From assembly GCA_036732755.1 (NCBI GenBank), contig DAINBU010000020.1:1-49580 (forward strand): a DNA stretch of 49,580 nt, written 5' to 3'. Source of the stretch: DASRRB01 sp036732755 (GTDB taxonomy: Bacteria; Planctomycetota; B15-G4; SIAN01). The notes under the pieces are model-generated. The model saw only the letters and a program-made list of their open reading frames with translations, ran no database searches and was not told where the DNA came from. Positions 39,869 through 47,894 of the stretch are shown in pieces. The stretch's first letter is position 1; every line of letters begins with the position of its first letter. The position numbers and the translations under genes are program-made.

Positions 39869-39872
39869 GACG

Positions 39873-41234
39873 TCAGTCTTCCCCGAGCCGCGGCGTGGCG
39901 CGCCCGGGCGCGGAATCGTCGGGACCCCTGCGGCGCGCCCAGCCGCCGCCGCTGCCGGTGAATCCCTCGTAGTTCCGCATCACGAGCTGCGCGTTGATCT
40001 TGTCGACCAGGTCGAGGCAGACGCCGACCGTGATGAGGATGCTGGTGCCCCCGATCACTCCCGCGAGTCCCTGGCCCGCCATCCCGAACAACTCGTTGGC
40101 GACCTGCGGCAGGAGCGCGACCACGACCAGGAAGGCGGCGCCGACCAAGGTGGTGCGCACCATCACGCCCTCGAGGAAGTCGGCGGTGCGCTGGCCGGGA
40201 CGGATGCCGGGGATGAAGCTGCCGCCCTCCTTGAGCTGGTTCGCCATCTCCTTGGGCTGGAAGTAGATCGCGGTCCAGAAGTAGGCGAAGAAGAAGATCA
40301 GCACCGTCAGCAGCACGATGTGCAGGTAGGAGTCGTAGCCGAAGTAGGAATCGATCCAGCCCATGTTGGGGATCTTCGCGATCATGTTCGGGAGCAGGAA
40401 GATCGTCTGGGCGAAGACGATCGGCATCACGCCCGAGGCGTTCACCTTGAGCGGGATGAAGTGGCGCGCGCCGCCGAGCTGACGCCGGCCGCGCGTGAGC
40501 TTCGCCTGCTGGATCGGGATGCGGCGGTGCGCCTTCGTGAAGAAGACGACCGACCAGACCACGACGATGAAGAGGCCGAACACCTCGGCGATGAACTGAG
40601 TCTTGCTGGTGTCGGAGCCGACGCTCTCGAAGATCGTCGGCACGCGCGCCACGATGCCGGCCATGATGATCAGCGACGTGCCCTGGCCGATGCCGAGCTC
40701 GCTGATCTTCTCGCCGAGCCACATGATCATCAGCGTGCCCGCGGTGAGCACCAGCACGAGCATCAGCTCGTAGAAGAAGGTGAACTTCGTCGCGTCGATC
40801 ACGGGGTGGGCGCTGTGCTGCGCGTCGCGCGCGAGCGTCGAGCTCACCACGAAGTAGGCCTGGAACAGGCAGATCGGCACCGTGGCCCAGCGGGTCCACT
40901 GGTTGATCTTCTTCTGGCCGGCCGCGCCCTCCTTGGCCACCTGCTCGAGCGCCGGGACCATCTTCGCGAGCAGCGAGAAGACGATCGACGCCGAGATGTA
41001 GGGCATCACTCCGAGCGAGAAGACGGTCGCCGAACCGATCGCGCCGCCCGACAGCGTGTTGAGCACGCTGGTCCAACCGCCCGAGCCCTGAATGGCGCGC
41101 TGGAACGCATCGGGGTTCGCGCCCGGGAGCAGGACGTGGTTTCCGAGGCGATAGACGAACAGCAGCGCGAGGGTCCAGAAGACCTTCTTGCGCAGGTCGG
41201 GCACCTTGAAGATGTCGAATGCCTTGCCGAACAT
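39873..41234 (-). CDS. secY: Preprotein translocase channel subunit SecY
   Basis: SecY (453 residues, ten membrane helices) forms the Sec channel. Family landmarks: LGVMPYISASIVFSLL, GQGTSLIIMAGIVARVP, KVNASGVMPIVFAQ, FFFAYFWTAIYFQPKEMANQLKEGGSFIPGIRPGQRT. The plug region is SGGAIGSATVFSLG. The cytoplasmic C-terminal tail (about 430-453) is Arg/Gly/Asp-rich and longer than usual. It follows rplO by 17 bases. Confidence 0.97.
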   Translation of the reverse strand: MFGKAFDIFKVPDLRKKVFWTLALLFVYRLGNHVLLPGANPDAFQRAIQGSGGWTSVLNTLSGGAIGSATVFSLGVMPYISASIVFSLLAKMVPALEQVAKEGAAGQKKINQWTRWATVPICLFQAYFVVSSTLARDAQHSAHPVIDATKFTFFYELMLVLVLTAGTLMIMWLGEKISELGIGQGTSLIIMAGIVARVPTIFESVGSDTSKTQFIAEVFGLFIVVVWSVVFFTKAHRRIPIQQAKLTRGRRQLGGARHFIPLKVNASGVMPIVFAQTIFLLPNMIAKIPNMGWIDSYFGYDSYLHIVLLTVLIFFFAYFWTAIYFQPKEMANQLKEGGSFIPGIRPGQRTADFLEGVMVRTTLVGAAFLVVVALLPQVANELFGMAGQGLAGVIGGTSILITVGVCLDLVDKINAQLVMRNYEGFTGSGGGWARRRGPDDSAPGRATPRLGED

Positions 41235-41251
41235 TGCGATCGCCTAGGCCG

Positions 41252-41989
41252 TCACTTCTTCGATTTGCCGGCCGAGTCGCCGCCGTCGGGCTTGTCGGCC
41301 TTCTTCTTCGCGGCGGCCTTCTCGCCGCCCGCCTTCGCCTCGCCGCCCTTCTTCTCGCCGGCCGCGCCGGCGTCGGGACGCCCGGACTTGGGCGGCCGCT
41401 CGCCCTTCGGCGCGCCCTCGGGCTTGCCGCCCTTCGCGCCCTTGGCCGCCTTCGCGGCCTTCGCGTCGCCTTCGGCTTCCGGCGCGGCGGCCTTCGCCTT
41501 CGCGCCCGCCTTCTGCGGCGGCGGCGGGCGCTTCTTCGGCGGCGGCATCGCGACGCTGCCGCCGGCCGCCACGATCTTGGTGCGGGCCGGGCCGGAGACG
41601 TTCACCGCCGCGTCGAGCTTGAGCGCCTTGGTGAGCTCGCCCCAGCCGAGGATCTTGATGCGCTCGGCGTTGCCGCGCACCAGCCCGCGCTCGATCGCCG
41701 CCTTCAGGTCGACCGTCTCGCCGGCCTGGAAGTGCTTCTCGAGCAACGCGACGTTGATCTCCGCCCAATCGAGCCGGAAGTTCTTGTTGTTGAAGCCGCG
41801 GCGCGGCAGGCGGCGGAAGAACCGCATCGTGCCGCCCTGGAATCCCAGCCGGATCGGCGCGCCGCTGCGCGAGTAGTACCCGTGCTGGCCGCGGCCGCAG
41901 GTCTTGCCGTTGCCGGAGCCCGGGCCGCGCCCGACGCGGAAGCGCACCGGGCGCTTGGGCCCGGAGGCGGTGACGTCGTTGATCATCAT
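41252..41989 (-). CDS. rplO: 50S ribosomal protein L15 (uL15) with about 95-residue low-complexity tail
   Basis: uL15 is an early 50S assembly protein. The core (1-150) contains RVGRGPGSGNGKTCGRGQHGYYSRSG, GFQGGTMRFFRRLPRRGFNN and the C-terminal KIVAAGGSV. Residues about 152-245 are a Lys/Ala/Gly/Pro/Glu-rich disordered extension (KAAKAAKGAKGGKPEG type) absent from ordinary 145-residue L15s. Two adjacent ATGs overlap the rpsE stop, which leaves no room for rpmD (L30) between rpsE and rplO. Confidence 0.94.
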   Translation of the reverse strand: MMINDVTASGPKRPVRFRVGRGPGSGNGKTCGRGQHGYYSRSGAPIRLGFQGGTMRFFRRLPRRGFNNKNFRLDWAEINVALLEKHFQAGETVDLKAAIERGLVRGNAERIKILGWGELTKALKLDAAVNVSGPARTKIVAAGGSVAMPPPKKRPPPPQKAGAKAKAAAPEAEGDAKAAKAAKGAKGGKPEGAPKGERPPKSGRPDAGAAGEKKGGEAKAGGEKAAAKKKADKPDGGDSAGKSKK

Positions 41990-42525
41990 GAGAGCGTCAC
42001 TCCGCGCAGCGACTCGACCTGGGAGCGGCTGCGCAGCCGCTCGAGGCCCTTGAACGTCGCCTTCACCAGGTTGATCGCGTTGGTCTGGCCGTCGCTCTTG
42101 GTGAGGACGTCCTTCACCCCCGCGAGCTCCATCACCGCGCGCACCGTCCCGCCGGCCACGATGCCCGTGCCGGGGGCGGCCGGGATCAGGCGGATCGACG
42201 ACGCCTCGAACTTGCTGTCGATCTGGTGCGGGATGGTCGTGCCGACGCGCGGCACGTTGACGAGGTTCTTCTTCGCGTCCTTCACGCCCTTCTCGACCGC
42301 GTTGGGGACCGCTCTAGCCTTGCCGAAGCCGTAACCGACCTTGCCGTCGCGGTTGCCGACGACGACCAGCGCGGAGAACGAGAAGCGCCGCCCGCCCTTC
42401 ATGACCTTGGCGCAGCGGTTCACCTTGACGACGATCTCCTGGAAGACCGGTTCGTTCGGATCGCCCCCTTCGCGGCGGCGACGGTCGTCGCCCCGGCCAC
42501 GCGGTCCATCGTTTCGATCGCCCAT
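41986..42525 (-). CDS. rpsE: 30S ribosomal protein S5 (uS5)
   Basis: uS5 helps translation accuracy. The double-stranded-RNA-like domain VFQEIVVKVNRCAKVMKGGRRFSFSALVVVG and the GKVGYGFGKARAVPNAVEKG and IRLIPAAPGTGIVAGGTVRAVMELAGV blocks are clear. A polar Arg/Asp/Gly-rich N-terminus of about 25 residues precedes it. I choose ATG 42525 (MGDRNDG) with GAGAG close upstream; ATG 42540 or GTG 42582 would lengthen the polar leader. It ends overlapping rplO. Confidence 0.94.
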   Translation of the reverse strand: MGDRNDGPRGRGDDRRRREGGDPNEPVFQEIVVKVNRCAKVMKGGRRFSFSALVVVGNRDGKVGYGFGKARAVPNAVEKGVKDAKKNLVNVPRVGTTIPHQIDSKFEASSIRLIPAAPGTGIVAGGTVRAVMELAGVKDVLTKSDGQTNAINLVKATFKGLERLRSRSQVESLRGVTLS

Positions 42526-42592
42526 GTCTCTCGTTTCCATCAGCGCGGCGCGCGGACCTCGGTCCGCGCGCCGTCGCGCCAATCCCGTGGTC

Positions 42593-42964
42593 TCAGAAGC
42601 TCAGGCCGCCCTTGCGCGCGCCGTCGGCGAGCGCCTTGACGCGACCGTGGAAGCGGTAGTGGCGGCGGTCGAAGACGACCTTCTCGATCCCCGCCTTCTT
42701 CGCGCGCTCGGCGATCGCGAGGCCGACGCGCGTCGCGATCCCGACCTTGCCCGCGCCGCCCTCCGCAGGGACGGCGAGCTCCTTCTCGATGCTCGACGCC
42801 GCCGCGACCGTGTGGCCGCGCGCGTCGTCGATCACCTGCGCGAAGATGTACTTGTTGCTGCGGAAGACGCAGAGGCGCGGGCGGTCCGAATTGCGGTGCA
42901 GCCCGCGGTAGACGCTGCGCGCCTTGCGCGTCCGACGTCGCCTCAGTTCGCGATTGTGGTCCAT
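42593..42964 (-). CDS. rplR: 50S ribosomal protein L18 (uL18)
   Basis: uL18 (123 residues) binds 5S rRNA. It reads RRRRTRKARSVYRGLHRNSDRPRLCVFRSNKYIFAQVIDD and ends FDRRHYRFHGRVKALADGARKGGLSF, both characteristic. Normal length. Between rplF (12-base gap) and rpsE in standard spc order. Confidence 0.96.
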   Translation of the reverse strand: MDHNRELRRRRTRKARSVYRGLHRNSDRPRLCVFRSNKYIFAQVIDDARGHTVAAASSIEKELAVPAEGGAGKVGIATRVGLAIAERAKKAGIEKVVFDRRHYRFHGRVKALADGARKGGLSF

Positions 42965-42976
42965 CGTGGTCGCGCC

Positions 42977-43528
42977 TTACTTGCCCGTCGCCATCGACTT
43001 GCCGGCCTTGCGGCGGATCTGCTCGCCGGCGAAACGGATCCCCTTGCCCTTGTAGGGCTCCGGCTTGCGCGTCGAACGGATGCGCGCCGAGAACTCACCG
43101 ACCAGCTGGCGATCGATGCCCTTCACGTCGAGCGTGGTGGGGTTCGGCGCCTCGACCGTGATCCCCTTGGGGATCTCGATCAGCACCGGCGTCGAGAAGC
43201 CGATCTGGAGGTTGAGCGTCCCCTTCTCGACCTTGGCCTGGAAGCCGACGCCGTGGATCTCGAGGCGCTTCTCGTACCCCTTGGTGACGCCCTCGACCAT
43301 GTTGCGGCAGAGCGCGCGGTAGAGGCCGTGCAGCGCCCGGTCCTGGCGTTCGTCGGTGGAGCGCGTGAAGACGACCGTCGCGCCGGGGCCGTCGATGGCG
43401 ACGGTGATGCGCGGGTCGATCCACTGGACGAGCGACCCCTTCGGTCCCTTGACCGAGAGGTTGCGCCCGTCGAGCTTGGCCTCGACCCCCTTCGGGAGCG
43501 GGACCGGCTGCTTGCCGATGCGGGACAT
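42977..43528 (-). CDS. rplF: 50S ribosomal protein L6 (uL6)
   Basis: uL6 (183 residues) lies near the factor-binding site. MSRIGKQPVPLPKGVEAKLDGRNLSVKGPKGSL opens the first of two similar domains; VTKGYEKRLEIHGVGFQAKVE and the C-terminal RSTRKPEPYKGKGIRFAGEQIRRKAGKS are the family signature. The ATG shares a base with the rpsH stop. Confidence 0.97.
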   Translation of the reverse strand: MSRIGKQPVPLPKGVEAKLDGRNLSVKGPKGSLVQWIDPRITVAIDGPGATVVFTRSTDERQDRALHGLYRALCRNMVEGVTKGYEKRLEIHGVGFQAKVEKGTLNLQIGFSTPVLIEIPKGITVEAPNPTTLDVKGIDRQLVGEFSARIRSTRKPEPYKGKGIRFAGEQIRRKAGKSMATGK

Positions 43529-43926
43529 CAGTACACCTCGAGCAGGACCTCGCCGCCGAGCTTGCGCGCGCGCGCTTCGCGGTCGGAGAGGACCCCCTTC
43601 GTCGTGGTCAGCACGGTGATTCCCATGCCGCGCAGCACGGGCGCGTGCTGCTGCCAGCGGCGGTAGACGCGGCAGCCCGGCTTGCTGACGCGCGCGATCT
43701 TCTGCAGCACCTGCTCGCCGTCCGGTCCGTACTTGAGCGTGACCTTCAGCACCGGGAAGTCGTCGACCGACGCGACGGTGAAGTCGCGCACGTAGCCTTC
43801 GCGCTTCAGCACTTCGCAGATGGCGGCCTTGATCTTCGAATGCGGGACGCTGACCTCGCCGCGCCGCTGCGAGAGGGCGTTGCGGATCCGGGTGGCGAGG
43901 TCGGCGATCGGGTCGGTCATGGTCAT
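43528..43926 (-). CDS. rpsH: 30S ribosomal protein S8 (uS8)
   Basis: uS8 (132 residues) binds the central 16S domain and represses spc operons in E. coli. It has TDPIADLATRIRNALSQRRGEVSVPHSKIKAAICEVLKREGYVRDF and GMGITVLTTTKGVLSDREARARKLGGEVLLEVY. Starts MTMTDP; the second Met may be the true start. It overlaps rplF by one base. Confidence 0.97.
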   Translation of the reverse strand: MTMTDPIADLATRIRNALSQRRGEVSVPHSKIKAAICEVLKREGYVRDFTVASVDDFPVLKVTLKYGPDGEQVLQKIARVSKPGCRVYRRWQQHAPVLRGMGITVLTTTKGVLSDREARARKLGGEVLLEVY

Positions 43927-43960
43927 GGCGTGTTTTCCAGTGCGGGCCGCGGCGAGGCGC

Positions 43961-44146
43961 TCACCACGACGCCTTCTTGACGCCGGGGATCTCGCCCTTG
44001 TGCGCCAGGTTCCGGAAGCAGATGCGGCAGATGCCGAACTTCCGGTAGAAGGCGCGCGAGCGGCCGCAGAGGTTGCAGCGGCTGTGCTTGCGCACGGCGA
44101 ACTTGGGCTTTCGCCGGGCCTTCACCTTCAGGCAGAGTCTAGCCAC
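43961..44146 (-). CDS. rpsN: 30S ribosomal protein S14, type Z (uS14, zinc form)
   Basis: This 61-residue uS14 has two CxxC pairs (CNLCG and CRICF), the short zinc-binding form, with the conserved end FRNLAHKGEIPGVKKASW. GTG 44146 has AGGAGTG upstream and gives the standard length. Between rplE and rpsH. Confidence 0.97.
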   Translation of the reverse strand: MARLCLKVKARRKPKFAVRKHSRCNLCGRSRAFYRKFGICRICFRNLAHKGEIPGVKKASW

Positions 44147-44200
44147 CGTTCGTCACTCCTCGTTCCATCGCATGCACATGCGCGTCCGCGTCCATCGGGT

Positions 44201-44782
44201 TCACTTCGCCGCTCCCTCGGCCCGCTGGAACGGGAGGCCGAGCGCCTCGAGCATCGCGAGCGCGCGCGCGTCGTCGTGCGCGTCGGTCACCAGCGTCACG
44301 TCCATGCCCTGGACGTTGTTCACGGTCTCGATGTCGACCTCCGGGAAGACGGTCTGCTCGGAGAGCTTTATCGAGTAGTTGCCGCGCCCGTCGAACGACT
44401 TGCGCGAGAGGCCGCGGAAGTCGCGCAGGCGCGGGATGGCCAGCGAGACCAGGCGGTCGAGGAACTCCCACATCCGGTCGCGCCGCAGCGTGACCTTGAG
44501 CCCCACCTTCATCCCCTCGCGCAGCTTGAAGCCGGAGATCGAGAGGCGCGACAGCGTGACGACCGGCTTCTGGCCCGACAGCGCGGCCAGGTGCTTGCCC
44601 ACCTCGTCGGCGTACTCCTTGATCTCCTTGCCCTTCCCGATGCCCATGTTGATGACGATCTTCTCGAGGCGCGGAACCGCGAGGCGGTTCTTGATCGAGA
44701 ACCTCTCCATCAGCATCGGTACGACGTCGCGCTCGAACTTCTCGCGCATCCGGGGCTTCTTGGTGTCGGTGGCGGTAGCCAT
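44201..44782 (-). CDS. rplE: 50S ribosomal protein L5 (uL5)
   Basis: uL5 (193 residues) binds 5S rRNA and contacts P-site tRNA. Motifs: RLEKIVINMGIGKG, LSGQKPVVTLSRLSISGFKLREGMKVGLKVTLR, RDFRGLSRKSFDGRGNYSIKLSEQTVFPEVDIETVNNVQGMDVT. ATG 44782 follows AGAGGAA; an ATG four codons upstream is less well spaced. It carries a short Ala-rich end. Confidence 0.96.
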   Translation of the reverse strand: MATATDTKKPRMREKFERDVVPMLMERFSIKNRLAVPRLEKIVINMGIGKGKEIKEYADEVGKHLAALSGQKPVVTLSRLSISGFKLREGMKVGLKVTLRRDRMWEFLDRLVSLAIPRLRDFRGLSRKSFDGRGNYSIKLSEQTVFPEVDIETVNNVQGMDVTLVTDAHDDARALAMLEALGLPFQRAEGAAK

Positions 44783-44790
44783 GGTTCCTC

Positions 44791-45105
44791 TCAACCGATC
44801 ACGGCGCCGTCCTTGACGCCGATGCGCACGCGCTTGCCGTCGCGGACCTCGACCCGGTAGCGCTGCCCCTTCTTCTGCGAATCGCTCCAGAGCATCACCT
44901 TGCTCAGGTGGAGCGGGCCCTCGCGGCGCACGCGGCCGCCCTTCGGGTTCTGCTGCGTGCGCTTCATGTGCTTGTACTGGAGGTTCACGCCCTCGACGTA
45001 GACGCGGTCGCCCTTGGGGTCGACGCGCAGGACCTTGCCGGTCTTGCCGCGATCGTCGCCGGAGCGCACCACGACCGTGTCGCCGCGCTTGATCCGGAGC
45101 GCCAT
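44791..45105 (-). CDS. rplX: 50S ribosomal protein L24 (uL24)
   Basis: uL24 (104 residues) starts 50S assembly. The N-terminal KOW motif is RIKRGDTVVVRSGDDRGKTGKVLRVDPKGDRVYVEGVN; the rest (HMKRTQQNPKGGRVRREGPLHLSKVML) is typical. The ATG overlaps the rplN stop by one base (TGATG). Confidence 0.97.
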   Translation of the reverse strand: MALRIKRGDTVVVRSGDDRGKTGKVLRVDPKGDRVYVEGVNLQYKHMKRTQQNPKGGRVRREGPLHLSKVMLWSDSQKKGQRYRVEVRDGKRVRIGVKDGAVIG

Positions 45106-45473
45106 CAGACGACCTCCGCCGCGAGCGAGATGATCTTCATGAAGTTCTTCACGCGCAGCTCGCGCGCGACCGCGCCGAAGATGCGGGTGCCCTTCGGGTT
45201 GTTCTCCGCGTCGAGCAGCACCATGGCGTTGCGGTCGAAGCGGACGTAGCTGCCGTCGTCGCGGCGGATCGGTTGCTTGGTGCGCACGACCACGCCCTTC
45301 ACGACCGTGCCCTGCTTCACGTCCGAGCCGGGTGCCGCCTTCTTCACCGAGCCGATGATGATGTCGCCGACGCCGGCGTAGCGGCGATGCGACCCGCCCA
45401 GGATGCGGATGCACATCACGGTGCGGGCGCCGGTGTTGTCGGCCACGTCGAGGCGCGTGTAGGTCTGGATCAA
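45105..45473 (-). CDS. rplN: 50S ribosomal protein L14 (uL14)
   Basis: uL14 (122 residues) forms intersubunit bridges. It reads MIQTYTRLDVADNTGARTVMCIRILGGS and later GVVVRTKQPIRRDDGSYVRFDRNAMVLLDAENNPKGTRIFGAVARELR, near the family consensus. The start codon is TTG, 8 bases after GGAGG that lies inside the rpsQ end; family alignment supports it (M-I-Q). Confidence 0.97.
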   Translation of the reverse strand: MIQTYTRLDVADNTGARTVMCIRILGGSHRRYAGVGDIIIGSVKKAAPGSDVKQGTVVKGVVVRTKQPIRRDDGSYVRFDRNAMVLLDAENNPKGTRIFGAVARELRVKNFMKIISLAAEVV

Positions 45474-45476
45474 GGC

Positions 45477-45794
45477 TCAGCCTCCGTCGCCTTGCCGCAG
45501 GATCCGCACGAGGTTCCAGCGCTTGGTCTTCGACAGCGGGCGCGCGAACTCGAGCTCGACGACCGCGCCGATCTTGGCCTCGTTCTTCTCGTCGTGGGCC
45601 TTGAGCACCGTCCGCTTGCGCACGTACTTCTTGTAGAGGCGGTGCTTCTCGAGGCGCTCGATCACGACGGTGATCGTCTTCTGCATCTTGTCCGACGTCA
45701 CGACGCCGATCTTGCGCGGCTTGGCGCGCGCGAGCGCGGCGTCGTCGTTGGTCGCCGGCGTCGCCGGGGCGGCAGCGGGGTTCTCAGCGGCCAT
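45477..45794 (-). CDS. rpsQ: 30S ribosomal protein S17 (uS17) with Ala/Pro N-terminal leader
   Basis: uS17 (105 residues) is an OB-fold that binds 16S helix 11. The core begins RKIGVVTSDKMQKTITVVIERLEKHRLYKKYVRK and ends RPLSKTKRWNLVRIL. About 22 extra residues precede it (AAENPAAAPATPATNDDAAL), a low-complexity leader. ATG 45794 is inside the rpmC 3' end. Confidence 0.95.
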   Translation of the reverse strand: MAAENPAAAPATPATNDDAALARAKPRKIGVVTSDKMQKTITVVIERLEKHRLYKKYVRKRTVLKAHDEKNEAKIGAVVELEFARPLSKTKRWNLVRILRQGDGG

Positions 45795-45999
45795 CGCCGG
45801 CCTTCTCCTGCTTGCGCTTGCGCTCGCCCTGGACCGTGAGGATCCGGGCGACGTCGCGCCGCAAGCGCTTGAGTTCCTTGGTGTCCGAGATCTCCTCGGA
45901 CGTGACCTTGAAGCGCAGTTCGAACATGCGCTGGCGCGCCTGCTTGAGCTGCAGCGCCAGTTCCTTCTCTTCCTGCGTCCGCATCTCGTCGACTTTCAC
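45784..45999 (-). CDS. rpmC: 50S ribosomal protein L29 (uL29)
   Basis: uL29 (71 residues), two long helices at the tunnel exit where trigger factor and SRP dock. The protein reads VKVDEMRTQEEKELALQLKQ, then ARQRMFELRFKVTSEEISDTKELKRLRRDVARILTV. GTG 45999 (GGAGG 8 bases upstream) restores the family's M-K-x-x-E-(L/M)-R start; the ATG at 45984 is too short. It overlaps rplP and rpsQ. Confidence 0.94.
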   Translation of the reverse strand: MKVDEMRTQEEKELALQLKQARQRMFELRFKVTSEEISDTKELKRLRRDVARILTVQGERKRKQEKAGDGR

Positions 46000-46412
46000 A
46001 GCCCGTGCCTCCGACGGATCAGGCGCACGCGGATCGGCAGCTTGTGGGCCACGCGGTTGAACGCGAGGATCGCCTTCTCCTCGGTCACGCCGGCCAGCTC
46101 GAACATCACGTGGCCCGGCTTCACCTCGGCGACCCACTTTTCCGGCTCGCCCTTGCCCTTGCCCATGCGCGTCTCGAGCGGCTTCTTCGAGACCGGCTTG
46201 TGCGGGAAGACGCGGATGTAGACGCGCGCCTCGGGGGCCTGGCGGCTCGCGGCGACGCGGCCCGCCTCGATCACGCGACCGGTGAGCCACGCCCACTCGA
46301 GCGCCTGCAGGCCGAACTCGCCGAACGCGACCTCGTTTCCGCGCGCAGCAACACCGCGGAGCGTCCCGCGCTGGACCTTGCGCCACTTGACGCGGCTAGG
46401 CATCAAGGCCAT
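45996..46412 (-). CDS. rplP: 50S ribosomal protein L16 (uL16)
   Basis: uL16 (138 residues) lies near the peptidyl-transferase centre and A-site tRNA. It reads MPSRVKWRKVQRGTLRGVAARG, GEFGLQALEWAWLTGRVIEAGRVA and VYIRVFPHKPVSKKPLETRMGKGKGEPEKWVAEVKPG, matching the family. ATG 46412 has AGGAGA upstream and overlaps rpsC by 17 bases; MPSRV at 46403 is the alternative. Confidence 0.96.
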   Translation of the reverse strand: MALMPSRVKWRKVQRGTLRGVAARGNEVAFGEFGLQALEWAWLTGRVIEAGRVAASRQAPEARVYIRVFPHKPVSKKPLETRMGKGKGEPEKWVAEVKPGHVMFELAGVTEEKAILAFNRVAHKLPIRVRLIRRRHGL

Positions 46413-47058
46413 GGGCGGTCTCCTTCTGGGTGCCTTCGTACCAGCCGCGGAAGATCCAGCACTTGCAGCCGATGGTGCCGTAGCTCGTCTGCGCGATGGC
46501 GAAGCCGTAGTCGATGTTCGCGTCGAGCGTGGCGAGCTTGATCGAGCCCTGGATGATCGCCTCGCGGCGCGACATCTCGGCGCCGCCGAGCCGTCCGGCC
46601 ACGTGGATCTTCACGCCGAGCGCGCCCGCCTGCATGGTGAGCTGCGCCGTCTTCTTCAGCGCGCGGCGGAACGACACGCGCTTCTCGAGCTGCTCGGCCA
46701 CGCTCTCGGCGACCAGCTGCGCGGAAAGCTCCGGCCGGCCGAGCTCGACCGTGTGGACCGTGACGTTGTTGCCGACCAGCGCCGCGAGGTCGTTGCGGAG
46801 CTGCTCGGCGCGCACGCCCTTGCGCCCGATCAGGACGCCCGGCCGCGCGGTGTGGATGATCACCGAGGTCGCCTCGCGCGTGCGCTCGATGTCGATGCGC
46901 GCGACCGCCGCCTGGCGGAACTCCTTCTTGATGAAGGCGCGGATGCGCTGGTCCTGGACCAGCAGGCCCGGGAAGTCCTTCTTCGACGCCGTCCAGCGCG
47001 AACGCCACGGCTCCCGGATGCCGATGCGGAAGCCGAGGGGATTGACCTTCTGGCCCAT
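46396..47058 (-). CDS. rpsC: 30S ribosomal protein S3 (uS3)
   Basis: uS3 (220 residues) lines the mRNA entry tunnel. MGQKVNPLGFRIGI opens it; the KH domain GVLIGRKGVRAEQLRNDL and the C-terminal HVAGRLGGAEMSRREAI and DYGFAIAQTSYGTIGCKCWIF are diagnostic. ATG overlaps the rplV stop by one base (TAATG). Normal length. Confidence 0.97.
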   Translation of the reverse strand: MGQKVNPLGFRIGIREPWRSRWTASKKDFPGLLVQDQRIRAFIKKEFRQAAVARIDIERTREATSVIIHTARPGVLIGRKGVRAEQLRNDLAALVGNNVTVHTVELGRPELSAQLVAESVAEQLEKRVSFRRALKKTAQLTMQAGALGVKIHVAGRLGGAEMSRREAIIQGSIKLATLDANIDYGFAIAQTSYGTIGCKCWIFRGWYEGTQKETAHGLDA

Positions 47059-47447
47059 TACAGGCGACCTCCCGCCGTCGCGGGCTCGGACTTGGAGTCG
47101 GCGCCAGCCGGCGCGACGGACTCGTCGAGCACCACGTGGATGTGGCTCGTGCACTTGATGATGCGGTGGTGGCGGCCGCGCGCGACCGGCCGGCCGCGCT
47201 TGATGCGCGGCCCCTCGTTCACGTACGCCTGCGCCAGCACGAGCTTGTTCAGGTTGACGCCCTGCGCCTGGCCCGCGTTCGCGAGCGCCGACTGGATCAC
47301 GGCGCGCAGCAGGCCGGCCGTGCGCTGCGGGCTGAACTGCAGCGCGTCGAGCGCGACGTTCACGTTGAGTCCGCGCACCATGTCGACCACGAGACGCGCC
47401 TTGCGGGGCGTCACGTGCGCGTACATGTGGCTTGCTGGATAGGGCAT
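47058..47447 (-). CDS. rplV: 50S ribosomal protein L22 (uL22)
   Basis: uL22 (129 residues) forms the tunnel constriction with uL4. MYAHVTPRKARLVVDMVRGLNV, ALANA and the loop VNEGPRIKRGRPVARGRHHRIIKCTSHIHVVL are typical. The last 20 residues are a loose Ala/Ser/Glu tail. Between rpsS (50-base gap) and rpsC. Confidence 0.96.
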   Translation of the reverse strand: MPYPASHMYAHVTPRKARLVVDMVRGLNVNVALDALQFSPQRTAGLLRAVIQSALANAGQAQGVNLNKLVLAQAYVNEGPRIKRGRPVARGRHHRIIKCTSHIHVVLDESVAPAGADSKSEPATAGGRL

Positions 47448-47496
47448 GGGTGGATCCTGCGTCGCGGGCGCGGCGCGCGTTGCGCCGCGCCTTCCT

Positions 47497-47853
47497 TCAC
47501 TTCTTGGGTCCGCCGCCCGGCGCCGGCGCGCCGCCGCCCGGCGCGCCGCCGCCCGGCGCGCCCGCCGCGGCCGCCGCCGCCGCCTCGGCCTTCTTGCCGG
47601 TCGAGTGGCCGCGGAACGTCCGGGTCGGCGCGAACTCGCCGAGCTTGTGTCCGACCATGTCCTCGGTCACGTACACGCGCACGTGCTGCTTGCCGTTGTG
47701 CACGAGGAAGGTGTGGTTCACGAAGTCGGGGATGATCGTCGAGCGGCGCGACCAGGTCTTCACCGGCTCGCGCTTCGCGCCCTGCGACATGCGCGCGACC
47801 TTCGCGAGGAGCTTCTCGTCGACGAACGGCCCCTTCTTGATGCTGCGACCCAT
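47497..47853 (-). CDS. rpsS: 30S ribosomal protein S19 (uS19) with Gly/Ala/Pro tail
   Basis: uS19 (118 residues) is in the 30S head. The core MGRSIKKGPFVDEKLL, VKTWSRRSTIIPDFVNHTFLVHNGKQHVRVYVTEDMVGHKLGEFAPTRTFRGH is standard and ends near residue 88. The extra 25-30 residues are AAAAAAAG then three APGGG-type repeats, encoded by a short GC-rich direct repeat at 47515-47560. The tail points to the low-complexity trend in this genome. Confidence 0.95.
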   Translation of the reverse strand: MGRSIKKGPFVDEKLLAKVARMSQGAKREPVKTWSRRSTIIPDFVNHTFLVHNGKQHVRVYVTEDMVGHKLGEFAPTRTFRGHSTGKKAEAAAAAAAGAPGGGAPGGGAPAPGGGPKK

Positions 47854-47894
47854 GGTTCAGCTCGCTCCCACTCGTGCGCCGGAGTTGCCCGCGC

